Source of the DNA: Cryptomeria japonica
Taxonomy: Eukaryota > Streptophyta > Pinopsida > Cupressales > Cupressaceae
Length of the DNA: 64,000 bases
Assembly (NCBI RefSeq): GCF_030272615.1
Contig: NC_081405.1
Location: forward strand, 646,910,920 to 646,974,919
Direction: 5' to 3'
A program made the translations under genes and the position numbers. This document shows, one piece after another, positions 11,747-22,967 of this stretch; the stretch's first letter is position 1, and every line of letters begins with the position of its first letter. Below the pieces are notes generated by a model, which searched no databases, was not told where the DNA came from, and worked only from the letters and a program-made list of their open reading frames with translations.

Positions 11747-12062
11747 ACTCTCATCACAATCCAATAATTGCTAATTCTCAAGATTTATAATTTTGATTTT
11801 AATTTCAAATAATTTTTTTTAATAATTGAAACTAATTATGTGGAACTTAAGGGGGTCAAATAATAAAACATCCTGTCTTTCTAAGGAGGATAGAAATTTC
11901 ATGTTCATGATTCTCATTATAAAAAAAAATATTTTATTAAATTTTCATGACTAATATTTGTAACGTATCATATGTAATTGCAAGTAAAATTAAAATCAAG
12001 TATAAAGAACTTGAGAAACATCTATAGTAATAAATACATTAGAAATTAATTGATATGCCTTG
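11747..12062 (-). pseudogene. 3' fragment of a third GDSL lipase copy
   Basis: On the minus strand, codons near 12060-11996 read KAYQLISNVFITIDV, matching the C-terminus KAYQVISSVFLTRDV of the intact gene at 14809-17115. The downstream flank (11747-11990) aligns with that gene's own 3' flank (14570-14800). Homology stops at about 12062, where LINE sequence begins, so the remaining exons are absent. It is a truncated tandem duplicate with no protein function. Confidence 0.75.
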
Positions 12063-14570
12063 CTGCCCACTAATGGTAATACAAGATGAGGCATTAGAAA
12101 AAAGTGTGGTAACAAATTTAATGAAATAGGACCCAAAACCCAAAGCTTGGAGCATGGATGCAATAAATTACCATATAATGTTATCATAAACTTTGGAAAA
12201 GTCAATTTTACGAAAAGAGCCTTTTGTTGAGGATGTCTAGCCCATTTCATACATTTCCAGATGAAAAAAATATTGTTTAAGATGTATCTATACATAATGA
12301 ATCTAGTTCACTCATGCTTCACAATTTGAGGAAGGATACATGATGCACTTTCAAGGCCAACACTTCAGCAATTATCTTGCGTGAAACATTGAGCAAGGTG
12401 GTGGGCCACTAGTTGAAAATATCCTCTAGGTACTTGAATTTAGGTATGGATTTGATATTTCATTTATTAATTATTTTTCTAACAACTTGGTGTGGTAAGC
12501 TTCAAGATAAATTCTATGTAGATCCTTACCTTCACAGTCCCAAAGGACCTTATAAAGATCACAAGGGAAGCCATCACACCCAAGATCCTTATTATTGGTC
12601 GTAGTGTGAACTTCCTTGAGGTTAGTAATCGAGAGCAATTGATCACAAAAGGCTTTTTGTGAGGAGAAAAGATGAAATGGAACAACTTGGAGGCATTCTT
12701 GAAGATCTTGGTCTCTTTTAGGAGAATTTTTCAAGCCAATAATTTTTTTTTCATAGTGTTTGACAAAGGCTTGAAGAATAGCCATATGCTTTGGGATGAC
12801 ATTTTGACTATCCTTAATCTATTTGATACCATGTGAATTATGATGAACTGCGAGGGATTGGGAAAATTATTTAGAGGTTGTTCCTTTCACCTTGAGCTAG
12901 TGAATCCTAGTTTTGATTTGAGTACCTTTTGTAGAATTTTTATCAATAATTTTCTTTTGATGTTGAAGCTCTGCTAGCATAACTTACAAAGTAGGGGAAA
13001 ATGATTCAACCTCAAGAGTGAGTGTAGCTCTATGAAGGTTCGAGGTTGTGGATTTATATGCATGTTGCCAAAAAATGACCAGCGTGTGCTTGTAGATATG
13101 TAGAAAGTGAGGCGTGCACCTAATGGTTATATTCCATCAAGAAATCCAACTATTTGGTTCAGTGAGATAGGCTTTAAGGTTACACACTTTCTTATGTGTT
13201 CCAACAAGGTTTGATGAATCACTATACAATTGTTAAAAAGTAATTGAGTTCTACATCTTTAATGGGTTTCCACTTGACATTGAACTTTGAATTGGATGGG
13301 AAAGTTGTTTGATAGATTGACATTTGACAAAGGGTCCACTGGAGGTGAGAAGCAACTAGTAAAGGATAGAAATGATTGTGAAAAAATCATTACATGATCT
13401 AGATATTTAAAGACTATCAAAGTCAACCCAAAAGTTGTTCCACACATACTAGTGTGGATGATTGTGGTAGGAAGCCTATTGTTGGGGTTAAAAAGGTCCC
13501 CAATTTATTATACATGTAATACCATTTCTCACTAGTTGTCCATCAAAAAGATAGGGTCCCATATTTATTATGTCATCTAAACCATATTAAATTCCTCACA
13601 CACAATGCAAGTGGCAACAAGCAATATTTTAACAATCTATCACCATGGAAAAGATCTCTTAACAACATCATCAAAAGTGAAAATATTAATAATACCAAAA
13701 GAATTATTATCCACATTTAGGAGGATCCAAATCACATGGTTAGTGGGGTTAGAACCATAATTCATAACATATTGATGCCGCCAAGGAGAGAGAGAGGTGA
13801 TGACCCCTTCATGACCAACATTGTAATTATTACAAAATATAAAGCTACCTAGCCAAATGACATGACAAGCAAATAAAAAAAAAAAAAATCAATGATTTTC
13901 ACTTCCTTAAGTAGAACATCTAGAGATAATTTCTTTTGATGAATATCTCACATGAAATATTTCTTGGAAAGGTCAGTAGGACCTCAAACATTCTAGGAGA
14001 GGAAATTTATTGATAAGAACCAACCGACATATCATCACTATCTAACTCCCTAAAGAGGAATACAATTTAAAAAAAAATATTTTGAGACAAAAACTCCACT
14101 ACTGAATATTGTCCAAATTAACAGTTCTTTTGGTTGCTTCTAAACAACATATTCTCCCTCTTCTATCCATCCGTGAGGGTCGCAATACTCTTACATGGGG
14201 GAGATTTAATAGGGTCTTCTAGTCAAGAAGATAAAATTGACGTTGGCTAAGCCATTCGAGAAAATCTTAGCCTAGAGGAGGTCTCACTTGAGGGTGAGAC
14301 AACTTCTTTCCCCGACTCTAAAGGGTGTGAAATAATAATAGGCTACAATTTGGCAACTGAAAGATCCAAAGTGGCCTTTTCTTTAGCTTGTGAAGTACTA
14401 GAGAACTATCATTTTTCCTCTACAATGAGAGATGGTTGTCCATTTATCCTTAGATTTTGAGGTGAGAACATCAGTAGAATGAGAAACCTTGACTAACTAG
14501 GGAAGTGGTTTGACCTAGGTAGTTTCCAAAGGGAGATCCTTGAATTTGTGCAGAACCATATTCCCAATCT
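12063..14570 (-). mobile_element. Degenerate LINE (non-LTR retrotransposon), endonuclease and partial RT
   Basis: Reading the minus strand from about 14030 gives the start of an endonuclease domain (FLS, NV, GPTDLSKKYF, KLSLDVLLKEVK), then LSPW and HVIWILLNVDN near 13750. Near 12780-12470 comes the start of the reverse transcriptase (GCDGFPCDLYKVLWDC, DLHRIYLEAYHTK), and near 12290-12120 RYILNNIFFIW, ALFVKL and LGFGPI-like phrases. Stops occur throughout. It ends abruptly at the GDSL fragment with no poly(A) tract. The part above 14030 may be its 5' region; that is weaker. Confidence 0.7.
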
Positions 14571-14808
14571 CATTGTGATCCAATAACTGCTAAATTTCAA
14601 GAGTTAAAATTTTGATTTTAATCTCAAATAAAATTGATTATTGACTCAAACTATTTATATGCATGTTAAGGGGGTCCAATAGTAAAACATATTGTCTTTT
14701 TAACCAGGATAGAAATTTCTCTGTTCAAGATTCTCCTTATACAAGCCAATTTATTAAATTTCCATGGCCAACCTTTCCAGCATATCACATGCATTTGCAA
14801 GGAAAACT

Positions 14809-17115
14809 CTAATCAAGTTTAAAGAACTTAGGAACATCTCTGGTAAGAAATACACTAGAAATGACTTGATATGCTTTCTCAGTAGGGTGGACGGAATCAA
14901 AGAAGAGATATTTGGAAGCATCGGCACATGTAGTGTGACTCAATTCGTTGCACAGAAAGCCAACTTCTATGTTACCCGTCCCACAGCAACCCTTTGCAAC
15001 CACCTCGAAATCTGGCATGCAATATAGCATTACAAGATTAGACATTATTCTAGCTATATATTCATATAGTAAAACATCTAGACATAAGAACATTTTTATC
15101 ATTATTCCTAATGAGAATGTAAAATACCATATTTCCTAGGATTTGCAATGATATTGAAAATCAGGTTGTGATAGTCGAGATAAGCAATTTTCAGCCCAGG
15201 CAAAGCAGGTTCGAGTACATCAATCATGGCATATAATCCTGAATTGAATCCATCTGCAGCCTGGTTTACCTCCTGGTCACATGCTCCCTTGTTCCGAAGG
15301 CTTGTAACAGTTCTCTCTGCTGGTAGACATCCCAATGGTGGAACATTAATTAGAGCGATTCTCCTGGCACCCAGATTGTATAATTCCTGCAAAATTCAGA
15401 CCCACAAATCAGAATTCACTGCAATTATGATTGGAAACTACTAAATTCAAAGTTGGGTAGAGACAAGTTATAACCATACCTCCATATTAGCTGTGTAGGT
15501 TTTCAAGAGGATATCTGTATACTCTTGAACAGTGAATTGGAGTCGACGACTTGAGACTAGGAAGTAGTTTGCAATGAAGTCATTGGTGCCTATTGTAATG
15601 AAAAATATTGCATTTCTGATTATGGTGGTGGCCTCTTTTTCTCCCACCAATCCTGTTATTCTCTTTCTATATTCTTTAAAGAGCTCAACTTCTTTCCAAA
15701 ATGGTATCACATCCTGCATTCATACATACAAATCAAGTAGTAGGACTTAAACAGTGAAAAGCTGACAAGATACATTTATTAGCTGCACATCTACTGTCCT
15801 ATAGATGTACTAAGATCATGTGAAACATCATAATATGCTATATTTGCGTACCAATATTTTGGCAGTGAGATTGTCTAAGCCTGTACCAGAAGATGCAAAG
15901 CTGACACCAGTTAGTAAATCTTGGTCACTGAGCTTAGGGTTCAGATATGGGGGCAAAAGTTTCTTGATTCCAAGTCCTTCAGCTGTAATGAAATGGTAGA
16001 GTTATAAACATGTCACGAGATTTCAAAATGGGGAAGAAAAAATCAATCTAAAATAAACAAACATAAATAAATAAATCTAATGTATTAGTTTTTTATAATC
16101 TACTAATTAATTGAAAATTGTATTTGAATTCGATTGTGTGCAGTATTCCACGGCCGTTGGGGACGGGGAGACGGGGGATGGGCTTCGGGGACGGGGAACA
16201 AAGGGAAAAAGTTTTGGGAACAGGGACGGGAGGACTTGGATCTGTGGGGAAACGCGTTTCTGTGGAACACTGATTGTGTGTTAATTTTGTATCAATGTTA
16301 CGTTTTGGATTACACACCATAATACATCATCAAGATGAAACAGTACCAATAGAATAAAATGAATAAATGACAGCCCAGAACATATTAAAACTAACAATCT
16401 TTCAACTGATCATACCAAATTCTACTTAACAAACAACAATAATTCTGACATTCCAAGTTGAAATTTTAAAATCTTGCAAGACCAAATTGTTTCTCTTCTC
16501 AAAGGCAATATGAACTTCACATTCATGAACTAAGACAGACCACAAATTTTATAGTGCAATAAACTTAAAATAATTGACATTGAGTTTCCACAGTTCATTA
16601 GATTAAGTGTATGAGCTGTGTATCCTTTCTCTTATTCTTTCTTACATTTCAACTCTTCTCTCTTTTAAAACTATTTTTACAATTTTATTATACATTTTCC
16701 TCTTCCTATGATAGACTACTGAATGTGATCCGAAATTTTAAAAAAAAATATACACAATTTAAATCAGAAGTTCATCAGTTAAACATAAAATAACTAAAAC
16801 TATGAAACTTAATGACAAACTTTAAGAAAAACATGCATATAAATTACCAAAGTAATCAGACATGAGCTTTCCATTGGATATCCTTCCTGTGGGAATGTGA
16901 TCTTTGAAATCTCTTCCATATGGAGGAAAGTCTCCCCTACTTGTTGTACCAATAAAATCATTATTCCCTGTATCTCCATAGGAGTCCCCAAACACAAAAA
17001 TGGCAGGCACTTTCTTTCCTCCTACCAACAGAATGTGATCACATTTCTGAGCTATTGTGATGAGCAAAATTAAAAATAGTGTCTGTGAAACGAGAGATTC
17101 AGCCCTTAGCTTCAT
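14809..17115 (-). CDS. GDSL esterase/lipase, five exons, intact (copy 1)
   Basis: Exons on the minus strand: 17115-16848, 15982-15852, 15713-15480, 15386-15128, 15011-14809; every intron has GT-AG ends and phases join to 364 aa. The start is the ATG at 17115, the one conserved with copy 2; an adjacent ATG at 17118 is possible. A hydrophobic signal peptide spans about residues 8-22, so the enzyme is probably secreted. SGNH hydrolase blocks are complete: Ser45 in FGDSYGDTGNN (GDSY instead of GDSL), SFASSGTG at 117-124, GTND with Asn177, and Asp336/His339 in DSVHPTEKA. Family members hydrolyse acyl esters in cuticle, seed and defence lipids; the substrate here is unknown. Intron 1 is 865 bp and holds a MITE; introns 2-4 are 138, 93 and 116 bp. 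Confidence 0.92.
16141..16272. mobile_element. G-rich hAT-type MITE in intron 1 of GDSL copy 1
   Basis: The ends are CAGTATTCCAC and GTGGAACACTG, an inverted repeat with one mismatch, flanked by a perfect 8-bp duplication ATTGTGTG (16133-16140 and 16273-16280). An 8-bp duplication and CAG...CTG ends are hallmarks of the hAT superfamily. At 132 bp it cannot encode a transposase. The interior is strikingly G-rich on the plus strand with repeated GGGGACGGGG-like blocks, in a locus otherwise rich in A and T. Confidence 0.9.
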
Positions 17116-17262
17116 CATCACTTTTATCAGGCAGTCATTGAATTGTAGTAGAGAATTGAACTCAACCCTTATAAAGGCAAAAAACCAACAATTGTAGTAC
17201 AAAACTTAACTTTCAAAACTGGAGCAAATTAATGGTGGAGTCGGTGACATATTTAAGTGAGC
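17116..17262 (-). promoter_or_regulatory. Putative promoter and 5' UTR of GDSL copy 1
   Basis: A 26-bp block at 17237-17262 is conserved, with two mismatches, at 27153-27178 upstream of copy 2, at nearly the same distance from the ATG (122 and 123 bp). On the minus strand it contains CACTTAAATATG, a possible TATA element. The assignment as core promoter is inferred from conservation and position. Confidence 0.45.
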
Positions 17263-18995
17263 AAGGCAGAAGAGGTGGACATGGATGCTCCATGCATCAT
17301 TAAATGTTAGTCATGGATTCAAATTTAAGTGAATGCCGGTGGACTTTCCCAAAACAGGTAACTTGGGTGAAGTATTATTTTGACTGATATAGTTTGGGTG
17401 CTGATACTTGTATAGAAATGATCAAATAAGAAAAATAAGGTTTTGAGATTTCACAATATTTAATGATTTCTATAGACAGTCTTGTACAAGAATTATTCAG
17501 GACAAGACTATCTTTATACATCTGAATAGAATACGGTTACATAGAGGATGAATTAAATGTTGATGGACTTCAGAGGTAAAAGTATAATGAGGGGTATGGA
17601 GTTTGATAAATGTCTTCCGTAGAGGTTGAGAGTATTTATTGTTAGTTGATATCTTTTTTTATTTAAATTTTGTAGAAAACACTTTTTTATAAAGTGCATA
17701 TAGGTAAAAAAATCTTTTTATTTTATATTTAAAGATAATTGGTTGTGAGGCTTTTCTTTATGTGTTTAAAAAATATAAATAATTAAATCTAAAGTACATG
17801 AATAATTAGTTGCAATGAAAATGTAAAAGGTTATAAATTTTAGAGTTCTCCATTCTTACAAATGTGTGAAAGATCAAAGTCATTATTGAGTTTATTCATA
17901 TGTGTGAAAGATCAAAGTTATTAAGTAATCACGTAATGATGAACTTAGGATGATGTCATTAGTAGACAAACATACAATATATTCTTCTTTAAGATATTAA
18001 ATCTAGATTTTCTTCTCAAACTCCAATATCATTTCAAATGAATGATTGAGTGTCCTTAAATACTACAACAAAACATGCAGTAGAATGAATCAAGGACTAA
18101 TGAAGTGATTAGCAAGGTAAGAATTTTAATTATAAATTTTAAAAGTCAAGAATAGATCTATTGTTGTGGGTCTAATTCATAGTGGCAAATAATGTATATC
18201 ACGATTATGAATGCAAATATGGGGACTATTGATAATGAGATTGGGATATGGTATTATGATGAACCAGATTCAAACAAGATTATACCACATGTAGGCTAAC
18301 TATTACATTTAGAAACCTATAGTTAAAATAGGCCAAAAACATCATAAAATGGCATTTTAATGCAATTTTTACCATTACAATAACCAATACAAGTTTATAC
18401 ATTGAATATTAGTTGGACAATGGCATGCACTTAATTCTAGAACAAAAGTATTACTTTTATTTACATTTGGTTGAGGTTGTAGATGATAAATTTTAAAAGT
18501 ATTTGAGAGAATGTTTTCTTGCAAGGATAAATATTTAGGCATTTATTTAGTTGGTGGATATTGGGCATACCTTATTAATTGAGAGTTAAACATAGAAAAA
18601 TATCCACTCAAGTAAATTTATTTCAACTCCAATGATATATCTTATAATTTCAAGTCTTTCTACAAGACAAGAATTAGTATTTAATATGCTTTATGAGTTG
18701 AGCGTCTAAATCAATAATCATTTAAATGTAAAGTTATCAAAAAAAATTCAAAGAGCAACATTTAACCATACAACTAATTTGTCATTTTAATAAAATAAAT
18801 ATATTTATACCAATAATAAACCTTTCCAAATTCTAACCCTAAAACTCTTAGTATTTTTAGAATTTTTTTCATATAAGTGTAAGTATTTCCACATTTGCAA
18901 TGCCTACCATCCATATGAGAGGTTCTAACCTAAGAGATTTTCTCAAGCATTATGCATATTAACATGACCACAAGTAAAATGGGTAACTCAAAAAA
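17263..18995. other. AT-rich spacer; contains a duplicated segment
   Basis: No gene is seen. The part at about 18360-18790 is similar to 11050-11530, consistent with a segmental duplication carrying the GDSL gene and its downstream spacer. Confidence 0.55.
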
Positions 18996-19107
18996 TATGG
19001 CACGTGGCTAGTTGTATTGCGTGCATAGGGTCACTAGAAAAATTGGGGAATTGTTGGCACATGGGTGTACAACGTAGAGTAGATTTGGGAAATTGGAAAA
19101 TAAGGAA

Positions 19108-19255
19108 AGAGCTTGCTATTGGGGTAGAGGTTTTTGTTGTTGCAAAAGAGAGTCTGGATCAAGTAGAAGAGCTTGTTTTTGGTGTAGAACGGAGCCTAGA
19201 TCGAGTAGAAGAGCTTGTTATTGGTGTGTAGGAGTGGGGATCGAGTACAATAGAG
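19108..19255 (+). repeat. Degenerate tandem repeat, about 42 bp units
   Basis: AGAGCTTGCTATTGGGGTAG at 19108, AGAGCTTGTTTTTGGTGTAG at 19168 and AGAGCTTGTTATTGGTGTGT at 19210 head three units that also share a GATCGAGTA-like end. Open frames across it are by-products of the repeat. Confidence 0.6.
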
Positions 19256-19619
19256 TTTGGATGGGTGATGAAGCTTGTTTGGAGAGGACCTGGAGACTTC
19301 TGAAAAGGCGGGCAAGGAATTCACAGCTTGCTGCAACAATTTTGAAGTTGTGGATGCCCTGAGTAGAGAATTCAGAGGTAATTCGAAGCCCTCATTGCAA
19401 TGATAATTCTAGTTGAAGTAGGAAATTTTGATAAGAAAGTTGGGAATTTTACTTAGAGAATCTTTTTTCAATATCTGTTTTGTAATATGTTTATGTATAG
19501 GACAATCTATTGTATTAAGTATAATATGTATTATCTAGTAGAGACAACTTACAGTTTATAGTTCAGTTTTTATAGTACTAATATGTGTCAAGATTCAACT
19601 GCAACCTCTTCTCCTTTTT

Positions 19620-20120
19620 AAAATTCCAATTACAAATCTTACGCTTGCATTCTATTGGAGGGTCACCTTTCTTTGGATTCTCCACTGGTTCAATGAATGG
19701 ATACTTTGACAACTAATCAATTTGAAAATGCCTTTCCATCTCCCACTCCTAACCCATTTTAGATTTGGATTTTCTTTTCCCCTTTCACACATCATCATTA
19801 TCATCATCATCATCTATGACATTGTCAAACAAGTCCATTATCTCATTCTCACTACCCTGGGTATCTACCAAAACATCTTCTTCATCATCATTTGAGATAT
19901 CACATTCACTTCCTTCTTCAATATTCAGTGTAAGTTGTGAATTTGGTAGTTATGATGTTGTAGCTTCATCTTTTTTACCACAAACATTGCCAAAGTATGA
20001 AATTAAGGTTCTTCATTTTTCTGACCTCTCTGGGCCTTCACCATATTTAGGAGACTTACCCTTCTTCTTATTTGACATCTCCAATGAAATAAAGACCACA
20101 AAAAACTATCTACTTGTTTA
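19620..20120 (-). pseudogene. Unidentified acidic coding fragment
   Basis: On the minus strand a mostly open frame has an acidic run of aspartates (DNVIDDDDDDNDD, 19860-19790) preceded by serine- and glutamate-rich sequence, then WEMERHFQID, and a basic cysteine-containing part (GDPPIECKRKICNW). It could be a piece of a transposase or zinc-finger protein, but I do not recognise it firmly. The plus-strand serine-rich frame over the same bases looks like its shadow. Confidence 0.3.
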
Positions 20121-20994
20121 AGAAGCAATAATAGACTATAAGATTCATTGCACCTAGGGAGTAGAATCTAGATGTTTGAGGTCTCCCTACTCAATAAGAA
20201 TTATCTAAAAATTGGAAACAAATTGAGATAAATAATATTATAACACTTCAAAAAAATGATCACTTACAAGATCACTTACAATTACCTTTAGATTCTCAGT
20301 GAGTAGCACTAGTAGTCAACAATGCAACAATGGTTGTTCCTAGTCTGTAACTTGGCTATCGATCCAAATTAAGATCTTAGAACCGACCAAATTGTATCTA
20401 AATTAATTTGATCTTTCATACAATCTTATACCAATCCATATTTGATGAATTCAACGTGAATTTTAAATGGTATACAAATATTTGGTGAATCCTACTTAAT
20501 TCTAACACATCTTATGAAAATGTAGGGTGAATCAAACCTTGACAAAACATGTGTTGTAATTTACTAGGTGATTATGGACCATCGATTGGAAAGGAATTAT
20601 AATAGAATTGGTGAAATCAATCCTCCCACACCATTGAACGATTAATGATATTGGTGAATATTGCAGAGAATTTAGGCACACTTCCGAAAAATGCTGGATG
20701 AATTGGGTCAACTTGAAAATTGAACTATTGATGACTATTGGAGAATATGACGGTGAATTAAGGTACACTTCTGAAATTACGAGAAAAAATATTAAATAGA
20801 CCGTTGTGAAAACGCAGACTCTATTGGCAAAATCTTTAAATCTTTACAAATAATTAATAAAAATGAAGGCAAAATAAATGCATTTGACCGAAAATTGATA
20901 AAGTTGGGGCAATCTAGGCACCCTGTTTAGTGCAACTTATTCGCAAATTTTGAAATGGCTGATACAAACTATTCACCACTAAAGTTTTCGTTGA
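20121..20994. other. Spacer without a recognisable gene
   Basis: Only short frames in both strands; loosely repeated phrases such as GGTGAATNNNG around 20480-20760 suggest old repeat sequence. Confidence 0.4.
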
Positions 20995-20997
20995 CCT

Positions 20998-21083
20998 ATG
21001 TATGCATATGTATGTGTGTGTGTATGTGTATGTGTATGTGTAGTGTATATGTGTGTGTGTATGTGTATTGTATGTGTATGTGC

Positions 21084-21135
<52 letters not shown>

Positions 21136-21166
21136 GTGTGTGTATGTGTATGAGTATTGATTTGTA
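20998..21166 (+). repeat. (TG)n / (TATGTG)n microsatellite
   Basis: Mixed TG and TATGTG units over about 170 bp. Long frames on both strands here (Cys/Val/Met or His/Thr/Tyr repeats) are artefacts of the repeat. Confidence 0.97.
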
Positions 21167-21715
21167 TGTTTATGTGCATGCGTATTTATTATAATTATTT
21201 ATGGTTTAATAGTAAGGGTAGTGAGAAAATGTATATATATTTTTTTCATAGGATTCTCTTTTGTTATGGTAAGGGTTTTCAAATAGTATTGATTATTTTT
21301 TATGGTTTAATTGTAAGGGTTTTCAAAATTTGTCTAGTTTAATTTTTTTTTTTTTTGCTTAATATTAAGGGTTTTCAAAATATTGATAAACTAGAAAAAT
21401 AAAAAAAATACTTAACAAGAACTATATATTTTTTTTAAACCAAAAAAACAAAATCCCCCCAAAAAGGGAAGAAATTTGTACATACTTGGAAAAAGGAGAC
21501 TTGGCAGACTTAAGCTCTCTCTGTGTTTGGGCCAAACCTCCAAAGCATCCAATTGCCAAATGGTGGGGGATAATAAAAAGTTGAAATATATAATAACTTA
21601 GTTTGGCCAAAATTTTGGTGCCATTTATGCACAACGCATGCGCTATGGGACGCCACACGATCACAAAAAAGGTTCAACTAAACTAAGTTCGGTTAAACAT
21701 ATTTAGTTGGCTTTA
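21167..21715. other. AT-rich spacer
   Basis: T-rich and A-rich homopolymer runs near 21340 and 21400; the phrase AAGGGTTTTCAAA recurs three times between 21265 and 21380. No gene seen. Confidence 0.5.
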
Positions 21716-21724
21716 GGTGTGAAA

Positions 21725-22390
21725 CATCATTATGCTTTAGCCCAAGAATTATTGTATCTTATTACTTCTAGACCAGATATTATGCAGGTTGTATGTTTGG
21801 TTGCAAGATTTCAAGCTAGTCTGAAGCAGACTCATAATCAAGCAGTGAAAACTTCAAATATTTAAAAGGAACTTAGGAGTTTGACCTATGGTAAAAGAGA
21901 TGGAGATTTCATTTTGAAGGCATATACAAATTGTGATTGGGCTAGAAGTATTGATGACATGAACAATATGAGTGGTGGAGCATTCTTTTTGGGAGACAAA
22001 TTGGTTTCATGGATGAGTAAGAAATAAGAATTTGTATCATTATTTACCACTAAAGCTAAATATATTGTCGTAGCATCTTGTTGTACTCAAGTTTTGTGGA
22101 TGAAACAAACTCTTAAGGAAGTTAGAGTTGTATATGATGAAGCTATTTCTATTATGTGTGATAATACCAATGCTATAAACATTTCAAAGAATCCAGTTAT
22201 GCATTCAATGACTAAACACATTTCACTCCGTTATCATTTCTTAAGAGAGAAGGTTGCTAAAAAAGAAGTCAAACTGGAATACATTTCTACATTAGAGCAT
22301 GTAGTTAATATTTTTATGAAGGCCTTAGTGAAGGATACTTTTGAATATCTTAGACAAAAGTTAGAGGTTATTGCCCCTCCTTCCAACTAG
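21725..22390 (+). pseudogene. 3' end of a Ty1/copia pol (RNase H)
   Basis: The frame carries the end of reverse transcriptase (TSRPDIMQVVCLVARFQ) and RNase H (YTNCDWARSIDD, GGAFFLGDKLVSWMSKK, CDNTNAINISKNPVMHS, KHISLRYHFLREKV), ending PPSN then stop at 22388-22390. At least two in-frame stops occur (about 21862 and 22026). ILGD-type substitutions such as TNCDW for TDADW suggest long decay. It belongs to the same broad lineage as copia elements A and B but is on the opposite strand and is much older. Confidence 0.85.
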
Positions 22391-22548
22391 ATTCAATTTT
22401 GTTGGTGCATCTTTACAGGGAGAGACTTAGTGCTTATCTTTGTCCTTGGATTGATGTTGTTGCTGCTCTCAGGGGCAACGATGGTGTGGAGTGGTCAGTG
22501 TGTTTGTGTGTTTCTTTATGCACCCTTTGTCATTGTTGTCAAAGGAGG

Positions 22549-22619
22549 AGAGAGCTGTTGTGAGATTATGAGAGAGAGTTGTTGTGAGATTATGAGAGAG
22601 AGTTGTTGTGAGATTATCA
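22549..22619 (+). repeat. Three tandem 24-bp units
   Basis: GAGAGAGTTGTTGTGAGATT plus ATGA repeats almost exactly three times between the copia pol stop and its polypurine tract. In one frame it would encode an eight-residue repeat RESCCEIM. Confidence 0.9.
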
Positions 22620-22668
22620 ATTTTTCATTGGTATTGATGATTGTTGGTTTATTGGTGTTGCCATCAAT

Positions 22669-22955
22669 GAAAAAGGGGGAGATTGTTAGAAGCACAATCT
22701 TGTATGGTTGTGATTGATGTCAAATCTGATTATCCGAGTAGATGTTGGTCTAGATATTATTTGTCAAACCTTGGTTATCTAGACATAATTTGGTCCAAAT
22801 TTACACACACACACACACATGGAGTGCATGCACTTCATACAACATGTTTGACTAGTTGTTTGAGCCATTTTAGACATTTCTGGAACTTTATTTTGAATTG
22901 TCAATGAATAAGATATATTTAAATATTATATTCTTATTTATAGACTTAAAATATT
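22669..22955 (+). repeat. Polypurine tract and truncated 3' LTR of the copia remnant
   Basis: AAAAAGGGGGAGAT at 22670-22683 is a typical copia polypurine tract, and TGTTAGAAGCACAATC begins at 22684, as LTRs of this group do. Sequence resembling an LTR runs to about 22955, where a poly(T)-headed retroposon begins. No second LTR is in the window. Confidence 0.6.
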
Positions 22956-22967
22956 TTATTTTATAAG

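Noticed and set aside
16134-16322. Glycine/tryptophan-rich frame over the G-rich block
   Set aside because: It coincides with the MITE and intron 1; composition alone explains it.
19765-20121. Plus-strand serine-rich frame as a gene
   Set aside because: The minus strand over the same bases has better protein texture (acidic run, basic cysteine part); the plus frame is likely its complement shadow.
20979-21194. Open frames rich in Cys/Val/Met or His/Thr/Tyr on both strands
   Set aside because: They are translations of a TG/TATGTG microsatellite.
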